Positions 8,501 through 17,829 of a DNA stretch of 64,000 bases are shown here, piece after piece. The position numbers were made by a program, and so were the translations under genes. Origin of the DNA: CABZJG01 sp965659715 (GTDB taxonomy: Bacteria > Pseudomonadota > Alphaproteobacteria > Rhodobacterales > Rhodobacteraceae); assembly GCA_965659715.1 (NCBI GenBank), contig CBFHXE010000005.1, positions 15,327 to 79,326 on the forward strand. Reading direction: 5' to 3'. The stretch's first letter is position 1, and every line of letters starts with the position of its first letter. The notes under the pieces were generated by a model that was not told the DNA's origin, did no database searches, and saw only the letters and a program-made list of their open reading frames with translations.

Positions 8501-9229
8501 ATGTCGCTGTGGGAATATGCAAACCCGGTTAAGTTTCTGAGACTTTCCAGCAAAGTTTTGCCTTGGGCTTGGCGGCTTGGGGTTGCGTGTCTTTTTATTG
8601 GCTTGGTTTGGGGGTTCTTTTTTACGCCTGACGATTACCGCATGGGGTCAACAGTTAAAATTATCTATCTTCATGTACCCTCGGCATTGATGGCAATTAA
8701 TGCGTGGTTCATGATGCTGGTTGCTTCGCTTATCTGGCTAATTCGCCGCCATCATGTCAGCGCATTGGCCGCCAAAGCTGCCGCGCCGGTTGGTGTGGCT
8801 ATGACACTGATTGCGCTTGTCACGGGCGCAATTTGGGGCCAGCCGATGTGGGGGACTTGGTGGGTATGGGACCCCCGCTTAACCTCATTTTTAATTCTCT
8901 TTCTGTTTTATTTGGGGTATTTGGCGCTCTGGGCAGGTATCGGCAATCCGGATACGGCTGCGGATTTAACCTCAATTTTATGTATTGTCGGTTCTGTTTT
9001 TGCGGTTTTAAGCCGCTACGCAGTGAATTTTTGGAGCCAAGGATTACATCAGGGGGCGTCTTTGTCGTTGGATAAGGAAGAAAACGTTGCGGATGTTTTC
9101 TATCAGCCGCTATTGTTTTCTATTGCTGGTTTCGTTTTGCTGTTCTTTGCGCTTGTTTTGCTTGGTACGCGGTCGGAAATTCAATTTCGGCGGGCACGGG
9201 CGCTGTCGCTTAGAGGAAATCCGCAATGA
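8501..9229 (+). CDS. ccmC: Haem-handling protein CcmC
   Basis: Binds haem at the periplasmic face and transfers it to CcmE for cytochrome c assembly. The 242-aa protein has about six membrane helices, the tryptophan-rich WWD motif (QPMWGTWWVWDPRLTS, about residues 107-122), and two histidines expected to bracket the haem (IYLHVPSA and QGLHQGAS). The stop codon overlaps the ccmD start, the sequence reading CAATGATG. No missing key residue seen. Confidence 0.97.
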   Translation: MSLWEYANPVKFLRLSSKVLPWAWRLGVACLFIGLVWGFFFTPDDYRMGSTVKIIYLHVPSALMAINAWFMMLVASLIWLIRRHHVSALAAKAAAPVGVAMTLIALVTGAIWGQPMWGTWWVWDPRLTSFLILFLFYLGYLALWAGIGNPDTAADLTSILCIVGSVFAVLSRYAVNFWSQGLHQGASLSLDKEENVADVFYQPLLFSIAGFVLLFFALVLLGTRSEIQFRRARALSLRGNPQ

Positions 9230-9378
9230 TGCCTGAATTGGGAAAATATGCGGTTTCGGTGCTAAGTGCCTATGGGGCCACAGCAGTTATTTTGGGTGTA
9301 TTGGTTGTCTATGTTTTACGCCGAAGCGCCGTGGCCAAGGCCGCTTTGGCGGCCCAAGAGACACCAAAGGATGGCTAA
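9226..9378 (+). CDS. ccmD: Haem exporter protein CcmD (small)
   Basis: A 50-aa single-helix membrane protein (49 aa from the second ATG at 9229). It reads MPELGKYAVSVLSAYG, a hydrophobic stretch to about residue 31, then a basic RR and an Ala/Lys tail, which matches the CcmD pattern of a short N-terminus, one helix and a basic cytoplasmic end. CcmD helps release holo-CcmE from CcmABC. The gene overlaps the ccmC stop by 4 bases and the ccmG start by 8 bases (ATGGCTAA), so identification rests on both sequence and position. Confidence 0.9.
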   Translation: MMPELGKYAVSVLSAYGATAVILGVLVVYVLRRSAVAKAALAAQETPKDG

Positions 9379-9913
9379 AGTTTCGCCAATGGCGATCGCG
9401 CCACTGCTCATCTTTGCTGTTTTGGCCCTGTTGTTTTTTGTGGGCATGAAAGGATCGGGATCGGACGAGTTGCGCTCGACTTTAATTGGATCGGCAGCGC
9501 CTGAAATCACGCAAGTTCCATTGGATGGATATCCTGCCGTTACGTCAGAAGATCTGCGCCTTGGCAAAGTGACATTGGTTAATTTTTGGGCCAGCTGGTG
9601 CCCGCCGTGCCGTGCAGAGCATCCAAAACTTTTGGAATTAGCTGCCTCAGGTTTGTCCATTATAGGGGTCAACCTAAAAGATGATCCTGACGATGCCGCT
9701 GCTTATTTACAGTCTTCGGAAAACCCTTTTATTTCAATTGCCTTTGATCCTAAAGGAAGGACGGCGATTGATTGGGGCGTAACTGCACCGCCCGAGACGT
9801 TCATCATAGACCGCACAGGAAAAGTTGTGTTCCGATTTGCAGGCCCATTGATTGGAGCCGATTATGAAAATCGGTTTTTACCAAAACTAAAAGCTGCGTT
9901 GAGTGAAAATTAA
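9371..9913 (+). CDS. ccmG: Thiol:disulfide interchange protein CcmG (DsbE)
   Basis: Periplasmic, membrane-anchored thioredoxin that keeps apocytochrome c cysteines reduced for haem attachment. The 180-aa product has an N-terminal anchor (about 7-26), then a thioredoxin fold with active site WASWCPPCRAEHP and a cis-proline segment GVTAPPETFIID. Although the frame is open to 9266, ATG 9371 (MAKVSPMAIA) is the correct start because upstream codons are ccmD in another frame and the anchor begins here. It closes the sec-ccm operon just before a strong hairpin terminator. Confidence 0.95.
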   Translation: MAKVSPMAIAPLLIFAVLALLFFVGMKGSGSDELRSTLIGSAAPEITQVPLDGYPAVTSEDLRLGKVTLVNFWASWCPPCRAEHPKLLELAASGLSIIGVNLKDDPDDAAAYLQSSENPFISIAFDPKGRTAIDWGVTAPPETFIIDRTGKVVFRFAGPLIGADYENRFLPKLKAALSEN

Positions 9914-9967
9914 AACGGGTCTTGGCTTTTTTTATGAAGCTATGACCTAAAGGTAAATTTGTCATAA

Positions 9968-9993
9968 AAAAGCGGCCTGAAGAGGCCGCTTTT
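9968..9993. terminator. Bidirectional terminator between ccmG and acnA
   Basis: Perfect 11-bp stem AAAAGCGGCCT / AGGCCGCTTTT with GAAG loop. The A and T runs on both sides let it work as a rho-independent terminator for ccmG on the plus strand and acnA on the minus strand, whose ends converge on it. Confidence 0.93.
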
Positions 9994-10016
9994 AAATCAG
10001 ATGACCTGTTGTAAGC

Positions 10017-12704
10017 CTAGGAGGCTTTCGCCAAATTACGGAGCACGTAATGCAGCACACCGCCATGTTCGATATATTCGATTTCTATCGCAGTATCGAT
10101 CCGGCATTTTAGCATAATGGACAAAACTTCACCATCTGGCTTGGTGATGTCACAGGATACTTCTTGCAGGGGTTGTATACTATCCAATCCGTTGATGCTA
10201 ACCAATTCATCGCCTGTTAAACCAAGGCTTTTGCGGCTTTCACCATTGGTGAATTCAAAAGGAATAACGCCCATTCCAACCAAATTCGAACGGTGAATGC
10301 GTTCAAAACTTTCTGAAATCACTGCCTTAACGCCTAAAAGAGCCGTTCCTTTGGCCGCCCAATCGCGGCTAGAGCCGGCGCCGTATTGTTCGCCGCCAAA
10401 GATCACAAGAGGGATGCCTTGCTCTTGATAGTTCATGGCAGCTTCAAATATAGACGTTTGGATTCCATCAGGGCCTTTGGTATAGCCGCCTTCTGTGCCT
10501 TCGAGCATTTCATTTTTAATGCGAATATTTGCAAAGGTTCCCCGCATCATGACTTCGTGGTTGCCCCGACGCGAACCATAGCTGTTAAATTCACGAACGG
10601 GAACCTGTCGGTCAACCAAATATTGGCCAGCGGGTGTGGTATCTTTAAACGAGCCTGCTGGGCTAATATGGTCTGTGGTGATCATATCGCCAAGAAGGGC
10701 AAGCACCCGTGCATTGGTGATGTTACGGATGGTTCCTGGCTCTTTATCCATGCCTTGGAAATATGGCGGATTTTGAACATATGTGGAAGCCGCAGGCCAG
10801 TCGTAGGTTTGACTGTCAGTGGTTTCAACCGCTTGCCATTTTTCGTCGCCTTTAAAGACGTCTGCGTATTTTGATTGAAAGGACGCGCGGGTAACGGTTT
10901 GTTCAACAAGTTCGGCTATTTCTTGGCTCGACGGCCAAATGTCTTTGAGATAGACATCATTGCCTTCGGCATCTTGTCCCAGTGGATCACTGCTCAAGTT
11001 GATATCCATGGTTCCGGCCAAAGCATACGCCACCACCAAAGGCGGTGAGGCAAGGTAGTTGGCGCGGACATCAGGCGATATTCTGCCTTCAAAGTTGCGG
11101 TTTCCTGACAGAACAGATGTTGCGACTAAATCGCCATCCGCAATAGCTTTGCTAAGCTCTGCTTGAATGGGACCCGAATTACCAATGCAGGTTGTGCAAC
11201 CGTAGCCAACAAGATTAAATCCGATTTTATCGAGATCTTTTTGTAAATCTGCGGCTTCAAGATAGGCGCTTACAACCTGTGATCCGGGCGCAAGCGAGGT
11301 CTTGACCCATGGTTTTCGTGTTAACCCCAAAGCCGCCGCTTTTCGCGCCACCAAACCGGCACCGATCATCACGTAAGGGTTCGATGTATTGGTGCAAGAT
11401 GTGATCGACGCAATGACAACTTTGCCTGAGCTTAGGGTGTAATCTTCACCCTCAACAGCAACCTCTTTGTCCATTGGCCTGTCAAAGGTGTTTTGCATTT
11501 CATTGCGAAAAGCATCTTTGGCCATATCAAGCGCAACATAGTCCTGTGGGCGCTTTGGTCCGGAAATTGCGGGCACGATTGTACCCATGTCCAGATGCAA
11601 TGTATCGGTATAAATTGGCGCATAACCTTCATCCCGCCAGAAGCCGTTTTCTTTTGCATAAGCCTCAACTAAACTTACGCGGCTTTCCTCACGTCCTGAG
11701 TTGCGAAGGTAACGAAGGGTTTCATTGTCGATAGGGAAAAATCCACATGTGGCGCCATATTCGGGGGCCATATTGGCGATGGTTGCACGATCTGCCAACG
11801 GCAAATTATCCAAGCCAGCGCCGTAAAACTCAACAAATTTTCCAACAACGCCTTTTTGGCGCAACATTTCAACCACTTTTAGAACCAGATCGGTTCCCGT
11901 GGTGCCTTCGGTCATTTCTCCGGTCAACTCAAAGCCAATGACCTCTGGGATAAGCATGGAAATCGGTTGGCCAAGCATAGCCGCTTCTGCTTCGATGCCG
12001 CCAACACCCCAGCCTAGAACCGCCATGCCATTAACCATTGTTGTATGGCTGTCAGTTCCGACAAGCGTATCTGGATAGGCGACATTTTCGCCAAATTGGT
12101 CTTTGTCGGTCCAAACGGTTTGGGCCAGATATTCTAAATTAACCTGATGGCAAATTCCCGTTCCTGGCGGCACGACGCGAAAGTTATTAAATGCGTTTTG
12201 GCCCCACTTAAGGAAAGTATAGCGCTCCATATTACGTTCATATTCGCGATCAACATTGGTTTGAAAAGCCCGCGGGGTTCCAAATGCATCAATCATAACA
12301 GAGTGATCAATGACTAAATCCACTGGATTAAGCGGGTTGATTTTTTGCGCATCACCACCAAGTGACACAATCCCATCCCGCATCGCCGCCAAATCAACGA
12401 CAGCTGGAACACCAGTGAAATCTTGCATTAGAACCCGAGCCGGCCGGTAGGCAATCTCACGCGGGTTTTTCCCACCTTTTTCACCCCACTCCGCAAATGC
12501 GCGAATGTCATCTGTCGTGACCGTTTTGCCATCTTCGAAGCGAAGCATGTTTTCCAGAACCACTTTTAAAGCGGCTGGCAATTTTGAAAAATCCCCTAGT
12601 CCAGCAGCTGTCGCTGCAGGGATTGAATAATAGGCGATTGTTTCGCCATCGACTGTTAGGGTTTTTCGGGTTTTTGCAGTGTCTTGACCGACAGAGATAG
12701 GCAT
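10017..12704 (-). CDS. acnA: Aconitate hydratase A
   Basis: Converts citrate to isocitrate in the TCA cycle using a [4Fe-4S] cluster. The 895-aa length is normal for AcnA. The three cluster cysteines sit in SITSCTNTSNP and GCTTCIGNSGP, and the C-terminal swivel domain shows QYGAGSSRDWAAKG and an SNLVGMGVIPF segment. The start at 12704 is fixed by an ideal GGGAGG six bases upstream. The promoter region (12705-12882) is shared divergently with the DUF1223 gene. Confidence 0.98.
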   Translation of the reverse strand: MPISVGQDTAKTRKTLTVDGETIAYYSIPAATAAGLGDFSKLPAALKVVLENMLRFEDGKTVTTDDIRAFAEWGEKGGKNPREIAYRPARVLMQDFTGVPAVVDLAAMRDGIVSLGGDAQKINPLNPVDLVIDHSVMIDAFGTPRAFQTNVDREYERNMERYTFLKWGQNAFNNFRVVPPGTGICHQVNLEYLAQTVWTDKDQFGENVAYPDTLVGTDSHTTMVNGMAVLGWGVGGIEAEAAMLGQPISMLIPEVIGFELTGEMTEGTTGTDLVLKVVEMLRQKGVVGKFVEFYGAGLDNLPLADRATIANMAPEYGATCGFFPIDNETLRYLRNSGREESRVSLVEAYAKENGFWRDEGYAPIYTDTLHLDMGTIVPAISGPKRPQDYVALDMAKDAFRNEMQNTFDRPMDKEVAVEGEDYTLSSGKVVIASITSCTNTSNPYVMIGAGLVARKAAALGLTRKPWVKTSLAPGSQVVSAYLEAADLQKDLDKIGFNLVGYGCTTCIGNSGPIQAELSKAIADGDLVATSVLSGNRNFEGRISPDVRANYLASPPLVVAYALAGTMDINLSSDPLGQDAEGNDVYLKDIWPSSQEIAELVEQTVTRASFQSKYADVFKGDEKWQAVETTDSQTYDWPAASTYVQNPPYFQGMDKEPGTIRNITNARVLALLGDMITTDHISPAGSFKDTTPAGQYLVDRQVPVREFNSYGSRRGNHEVMMRGTFANIRIKNEMLEGTEGGYTKGPDGIQTSIFEAAMNYQEQGIPLVIFGGEQYGAGSSRDWAAKGTALLGVKAVISESFERIHRSNLVGMGVIPFEFTNGESRKSLGLTGDELVSINGLDSIQPLQEVSCDITKPDGEVLSIMLKCRIDTAIEIEYIEHGGVLHYVLRNLAKAS

Positions 12705-12882
12705 ATTGGCCTCCCTTTTGATTTTTGTGTAAGGGTTTCGCTGGTGCGCTTTTGACGCAACTAGCTGATATGTTCAAGGGCTTGAAATTAATTTGTATGC
12801 AATAGTGTACAATTGGCCGCACAATTTTGTGATCAAAGCGGCAAATGATTGATTGGTCATCCGCAGCAGATTAGCATAACTC

Positions 12883-13623
12883 ATGCGTATCGTAGATTAT
12901 TTTGGGGTATCTCCATTGTTTTCAATTCAGAAAATTGTTGTTGGTTTCATTATTGCACTTTGGGCCTCCAATCTACACGCCGATGACCGTACCCCAGTGT
13001 TGGTAGAGCTGTTTACATCTCAAGGGTGCTCTTCTTGCCCCCCAGCAGATGCAATTCTAAGGGATTTATCTAAAGACCCTAACGTAGTGGCATTAGCGTT
13101 TCATGTTGATTATTGGGACTATATTGGATGGAAAGACAGTTTTGCGGACCCCAGTTTTTCCCAAAGGCAAAAGATATATGCCCGTCTGGCATCCCAAACA
13201 GCGGTTTACACTCCACAATTCATGATTAATGGACAGAAAGCCATTGCGGGATCAGAGCCCAATAAACTCAAGCGCGAAATTTCCAAGTCCTTTAAAAGAA
13301 ACCAGATTTTTGAAATTGCGTTTAAATCTTCTGGCAATCAAGTTCAGGTTAAACTTAGTGCAGCAAAGTCCACTGAGGCATTTATTGCAAATATCCTTGC
13401 TATATATTTCATACCAGAAGCACGGGTTAAAATCGAAAGAGGTGAAAATTCAGGTCGTGTTATGAATTACTCAAATATTGTGACAAAGGTAAAAAACCTT
13501 GGTCAGTGGGATGCTCAAAAGCCCTGGCGTAAAACTATTTTATCCGAACCGGATCAAAATATTGCGGTGATCGTTCAGTTGATCGGGCAGGGCAAGGTCG
13601 TCGCTGCATCTATACTGCGCTGA
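12883..13623 (+). CDS. DUF1223 secreted thioredoxin-fold protein
   Basis: A 246-aa exported protein of the DUF1223 family, function not established. A hydrophobic N-terminal segment (about residues 17-34) ending in ASNLHA acts as signal peptide or anchor. The conserved start of the mature domain is VELFTSQGCSSCPPADAIL, where CSSC looks like a thioredoxin-type CxxC, followed by FHVDYWDYIGWKD, a family hallmark. It is divergent from acnA. A role in redox or copper handling is only inference. No ribosome site is obvious before ATG 12883. Confidence 0.88.
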   Translation: MRIVDYFGVSPLFSIQKIVVGFIIALWASNLHADDRTPVLVELFTSQGCSSCPPADAILRDLSKDPNVVALAFHVDYWDYIGWKDSFADPSFSQRQKIYARLASQTAVYTPQFMINGQKAIAGSEPNKLKREISKSFKRNQIFEIAFKSSGNQVQVKLSAAKSTEAFIANILAIYFIPEARVKIERGENSGRVMNYSNIVTKVKNLGQWDAQKPWRKTILSEPDQNIAVIVQLIGQGKVVAASILR

Positions 13624-13689
13624 TTATAGTAAAGCATTAAAATTACGCTACTTTTTCAAAATGTCTTTTTGCAACGACTTCAGGCAAAT

Positions 13690-14741
13690 TTAAGTTAGAG
13701 AGATTTCGCCTTTCGCGAGCATTGATTGCAAAGACCCAATAAGCCTATTTATCGCCTGTTCACCATCGTTGGGCGAGATTGCGTTTAGATTTTCGATGTC
13801 TTCTAAAAGTGTTTCCCCTAATCTTTTGGGCAGGCTTGAAATAATAAAGTCAACAGTATCAGATGAATTTTGGGTTTTTGCATATGCAAGCCCTTTAACC
13901 ATATCCTCATGGTCAATACTTCTAATGATTTGGGGGATATCTTTTGCCAACAAACGTTCGGATATATCGTCAAATGTAAATACAGATTGCCGAACCATGT
14001 CTGCAAATGCTTGATTTGTTTTTCCAAGCCCAGATAAAACTTCATCCCTTATATTTTGTGAGGTCACGGTTAAAATCATGCCAATTCTTTCGGCTGGCGA
14101 TTTTTCAAAAACGCGTTCTGCCTTATTGTCCATTTGAGCGATTAGACTTTGACCGATGCGATCCATGCTTGCAGGTGTCACATTGTCGGTCATTGATATG
14201 GCATAGCTTATGCTGCGGGCTTGATCGCCAGGTAACTGCGATAAAATTTCAGCTGCTTTTTGCACATCAAGCTTGGACATAATCACCGCTGATACTTCAA
14301 CAGATTCATTTTGAAAAAAGGTAGCAGGTCTGGTGTTTTCAGAGCTTTTATACGAGCCCAAGGATTTACAACAAGTTGTACACCAGCATCTTTTCGAAGC
14401 TGGTGAATGGTCGATTTAGATATTTTTCCCTCTAACAAATTTAATGTGTTTTCAAGTCCTCCACTTGCACTGAGCCCAATTGAATTGAGCTCGCGCGTGA
14501 ACTCATCAATAACAGTTTTCAATGTTTTTTGATCCACTAGACGAAGCTGCGCCATTTGGTGCGTCAAATCAGTTTGTAAGTCACTCGGCAATTGAGACAA
14601 AGGCATATCGGCGCCATTTTGAAGCAATAAACTCACGACAATCGCTGCTTTTTGTCGATGGTTAATTTCTGTAACTGGTGGGTAAGCTGAGCCTACTGGC
14701 GGAAGGTTTTCTAACTTTTGATTGTACTGCTCTTCAGGCAT
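13690..14741 (-). pseudogene. FliG-like flagellar motor switch protein, frameshifted
   Basis: Two overlapping frames together make one FliG-like protein of about 350 aa, the usual FliG length. The upstream frame (14741 down to a stop at 14283) gives the N domain, with RQKAAIVVSLL and ending in NPWARIKALKTPDLLPFF. The downstream frame (open from 14361) continues with FFQNESVEVSAVIMSKLD and the C domain, including FTFDDISERLLAKDIPQIIR, a FliG-type motor segment. The switch falls in a run of 6 A at 14314-14319 (T on the coding strand); one extra base would restore the frame. FliG forms the rotor ring with FliM/FliN and contacts MotA. No other flagellar gene lies in the window. It may be a true pseudogene or a sequencing error. 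Confidence 0.82.
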
Positions 14742-14938
14742 TTTTTTCCCTTTGTGAGTTCTAATTGGGCATAGAAATCACGCAAGGATGAAAGAAGTCT
14801 GAAGCTTTGATTTTTTAATTTGTTATTTCGATAAATCGTATAATTATCAGGGTTTTTCCAAAGCGCACAAATGCGCACCGCGTTAAGAAATTATGAAAAG
14901 AAGCCTAAACCTAATGTTGTTTTTCAAGCTTTGTGGGT

Positions 14939-16240
14939 TTAGTCAAAGACCCGAGAAAAAATAGTGTCCACATGTTTTGTATGGTATCCAAGATCGAATT
15001 TTTCTTCGATTTCCTCGGCGCTTAAAGCTGCGGTTACTTCCGCGTCCCCTAATAGTTCAGTTTTGAAATCTTTATCCTGTTCCCAAACCTTCATGGCATT
15101 GTGCTGGACAAGGCGATAAGAATCTTCGCGGCTTAACCCCGATTGCGTAAGGGCCAATAAGACGCGCTGGCTCATGACCAGACCTTTAAACTTATGTAAA
15201 TTCTTCAACATATTTTCGGGATAAACCACAAGTTTTTCGATGACCTGTGTCATTCGAGCCAGAGCAAAATCAAGTGTAATTGTTGCATCTGGTCCAATGT
15301 TGCGTTCAACCGAGCTGTGGGAAATATCACGTTCATGCCAAAGCGCAACATTTTCAAGCGCCGGCACGACCGCCATCCGCACCAATCTGGCCAAGCCGGT
15401 TAAATTTTCGGTTAAAACTGGATTTCGTTTATGGGGCATCGCAGAACTGCCCTTTTGGCCTTTTGAAAAGAATTCTTCTGCTTCAAGAACTTCTGTGCGT
15501 TGCATATGGCGAATTTCAGTGGCGATATTTTCAAGGCTACTTGCAACCACGCCCAAAGCGGCAAAGAAAGCAGCATGACGATCACGGGGAATGACTTGCG
15601 TGCTAATGGGCTCAGGCGTGAGACCCAATTGTGCGCAAACATGATCTTCAACTTTTGGATCAATATTCGCAAATGTTCCAACCGCGCCAGAAATAGCACC
15701 GGTCGCAATTTCACTGCGTGCGGCCACCAATCGCTGCTTGTTACGGTCCATTTCGGCATAAAAGCGTGCAAAGGTAAGCCCGAGTGTGGTTGGTTCGGCA
15801 TGGATGCCGTGACTGCGCCCTATACGAACAGTATCTTTATGCTCAAATGCACGCCTTTTAAGTGCCTCTAGAAGTGCATCCACATCCGCTATCAAAATGT
15901 CAGCTGCGCGGACAAGTTGCACATTAAAACAGGTGTCTAAAACATCTGAACTGGTCATGCCCTGATGCACAAAACGCGCTTCTTCTGAGCCTATATGCTC
16001 TGCCAAATGCGTCAGGAATGCGATAACATCATGCTTTGTGACAGCTTCGATTTCATCAATTCGGCCAACATCAAACTCAACCTCATTTGCCTTCCAAACT
16101 GCTTCAGCATTTTCTTTTGGAATTACACCCAAATCGGCCATCGCGTCACAGGCATGCGCTTCAATTTCGTACCAAATACGAAACTTTGTTTCTGGTGACC
16201 AAATCTGAACCATATCGGGGCGAGAATAACGTGGAATCAT
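14939..16240 (-). CDS. purB: Adenylosuccinate lyase
   Basis: Acts twice in purine synthesis, splitting fumarate from SAICAR and from adenylosuccinate. The 433-aa protein starts MIPRYSRPDMVQIWSPETKF, and has SSDVLDTC, GRSHGIHAEP (catalytic His) and the fumarase/aspartase signature GSSAMPHKRNP. Length and motifs are intact. It is flanked by the fliG-like gene and dddP on the same strand but with gaps of about 200 and 140 bases, so it is probably transcribed on its own. Ribosome site weak (AAGCAAG). Confidence 0.97.
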   Translation of the reverse strand: MIPRYSRPDMVQIWSPETKFRIWYEIEAHACDAMADLGVIPKENAEAVWKANEVEFDVGRIDEIEAVTKHDVIAFLTHLAEHIGSEEARFVHQGMTSSDVLDTCFNVQLVRAADILIADVDALLEALKRRAFEHKDTVRIGRSHGIHAEPTTLGLTFARFYAEMDRNKQRLVAARSEIATGAISGAVGTFANIDPKVEDHVCAQLGLTPEPISTQVIPRDRHAAFFAALGVVASSLENIATEIRHMQRTEVLEAEEFFSKGQKGSSAMPHKRNPVLTENLTGLARLVRMAVVPALENVALWHERDISHSSVERNIGPDATITLDFALARMTQVIEKLVVYPENMLKNLHKFKGLVMSQRVLLALTQSGLSREDSYRLVQHNAMKVWEQDKDFKTELLGDAEVTAALSAEEIEEKFDLGYHTKHVDTIFSRVFD

Positions 16241-16382
16241 CTTGCTTTTTGCCTGTGTAAGTAGTGTGAAAAGTTAGCGCGGTCATACCACTGCTGCCAT
16301 TGAGCCACAAGCTTACAGGCTACAAAAGCGGTGCAAAACTCTGACTAAATGAACCTCTTACTGATAAAGGTCAGCTGCCTGA

Positions 16383-17726
16383 TTATCCTAGACCCATAAG
16401 CTGAGTATCAAATGGATATTTGGAAAGGTTTTCAAATCCATTAGCTGTGATTAACACTTGGTCCTCCAGCTTGATGGAAAAATCACCGCCCTCTGGACTG
16501 ACCAAAGCCTCAACACATAAAACCATCCCTGCTTTGAGATGATAATCATATGCACCCTCAACAAATTTATTTGGATAGGGAATTAATGGCCATTCATCAC
16601 ACAGGCCAACGCCATGCATCAAGCAGCCATATTTACCTTTTTGAAACTGGTCATCCAAAACATGTGTGTTCATTGTAAGATCACGCATGTGAACGCCTGG
16701 CCGCAACATTTCCATGTTTCGCATAATATGTTCATGCGCGTGCTGCATCGCATAGACCATATCGGGCCGCGGTGGTTTGTCGCCTATCCACCATGTTCGG
16801 CTGATATCAACACAGATTCCATAGGACCCGATTAAATCCGTGTCAAATGCGACTATTTCATTATTTTGTACAATTCGCGGTCCACATTCCTGAAACCAAG
16901 GGTTGGTGCGCGGCCCGGAAGCCAAAAGCCGCGTTTCGATCCATTCGCCACCACGTTTGATATTTTCGGCGTGCAGCACTGCCCAGATGTCATCTTCGCT
17001 CATATTTCCATTTGGCACACCCGAGCGGGCCGATTGTTCCATAATCTGCACCGCATTTTCGCAAGCAACAGAAGCGCAGCGCATAGCCAGTATTTCATCG
17101 GCGCCTTTAATCGAACGGGATTTTTCTGTTACCTCTTCGCCTTCCATAATTTCAAAGCCTTGCGACTCTAATGCTCGCAGTCCATGCAGCATAATTTTGT
17201 CAACGGCCAGGCGCTTGTTATTATTCCCATGACTAGCAATGAGTTCACGAACTTCGTTTGAGAAAATATCTGCTGCGATATCTACTTTGTCACCGCGATC
17301 AAAATAGAACAAATCTGCGCCCGAGCGTTGTTCTTTCACCAATGGGTTAAACTCTGACAAAAATGGGGAATTTTTATAATCCCAAATCACCATATATCCA
17401 TCAGCGCAGAGCAATACGGCTCTAAATGGATTGTGGGTATTCCAAAGCTGCATATTCGTGCTGTCGGTTGCGTAGCGGATATTAAGCGGATCAAACATTA
17501 AAAGCCCGCCATAATCTCGGTCGACAATGTGCTGTGTCAGTCGTTCCCAGCGGTATTTTCGCATCTTTTGCAAGTCTGGAAGGATTAAGCTGGCTTTTTC
17601 CCACTCTTCAAATGCAAGTTGGGTGGGTCCAATTTCAACCCTGTTCATATCATTTGGAGTATTGTCCCCTAAAACGCTGCCTTTTGTTGGATCAATCTTG
17701 CGGCTGTCTCTATAGTGGTTGTTCAT
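16383..17726 (-). CDS. dddP: DMSP lyase DddP (M24-like fold)
   Basis: Cleaves dimethylsulfoniopropionate into dimethyl sulfide, acrylate and a proton. DddP has the fold of M24 metallopeptidases but lacks peptidase activity. The 447-aa product has the published key residues at the expected numbers: metal ligands D295, D297 (FDTDL), D307 (CVDISR), H371 (HGVGLCDEW), E406 and E421, with catalytic D377. The N-terminal block GPTQLAFEEWEKA and YATDSTNMQLWNTHNPFRA (W95) are DddP-type, which separates it from creatinase or prolidase relatives. Start 17726 is set by GGAG seven bases upstream. A DUF3445 gene starts 103 bases away on the other strand. Confidence 0.95.
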   Translation of the reverse strand: MNNHYRDSRKIDPTKGSVLGDNTPNDMNRVEIGPTQLAFEEWEKASLILPDLQKMRKYRWERLTQHIVDRDYGGLLMFDPLNIRYATDSTNMQLWNTHNPFRAVLLCADGYMVIWDYKNSPFLSEFNPLVKEQRSGADLFYFDRGDKVDIAADIFSNEVRELIASHGNNNKRLAVDKIMLHGLRALESQGFEIMEGEEVTEKSRSIKGADEILAMRCASVACENAVQIMEQSARSGVPNGNMSEDDIWAVLHAENIKRGGEWIETRLLASGPRTNPWFQECGPRIVQNNEIVAFDTDLIGSYGICVDISRTWWIGDKPPRPDMVYAMQHAHEHIMRNMEMLRPGVHMRDLTMNTHVLDDQFQKGKYGCLMHGVGLCDEWPLIPYPNKFVEGAYDYHLKAGMVLCVEALVSPEGGDFSIKLEDQVLITANGFENLSKYPFDTQLMGLG

Positions 17727-17766
17727 TTTGCTACTCCGGCTTTGCTTAGTAAAATGATAAACAAGA

Positions 17767-17789
17767 AAACAGTACAGTCTCGTCTGTTT
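17767..17789. promoter_or_regulatory. Inverted repeat between dddP and DUF3445
   Basis: AAACAG and CTGTTT separated by 11 bases, lying in the 103-base divergent promoter region. The spacing suits a dimeric regulator operator. No regulator gene is adjacent, and a 6-bp arm can occur by chance, so this is only a candidate. Confidence 0.3.
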
Positions 17790-17829
17790 CCGACTTGCTT
17801 TGGGGTCGCTTTAGTAGAATTCTTTGACC

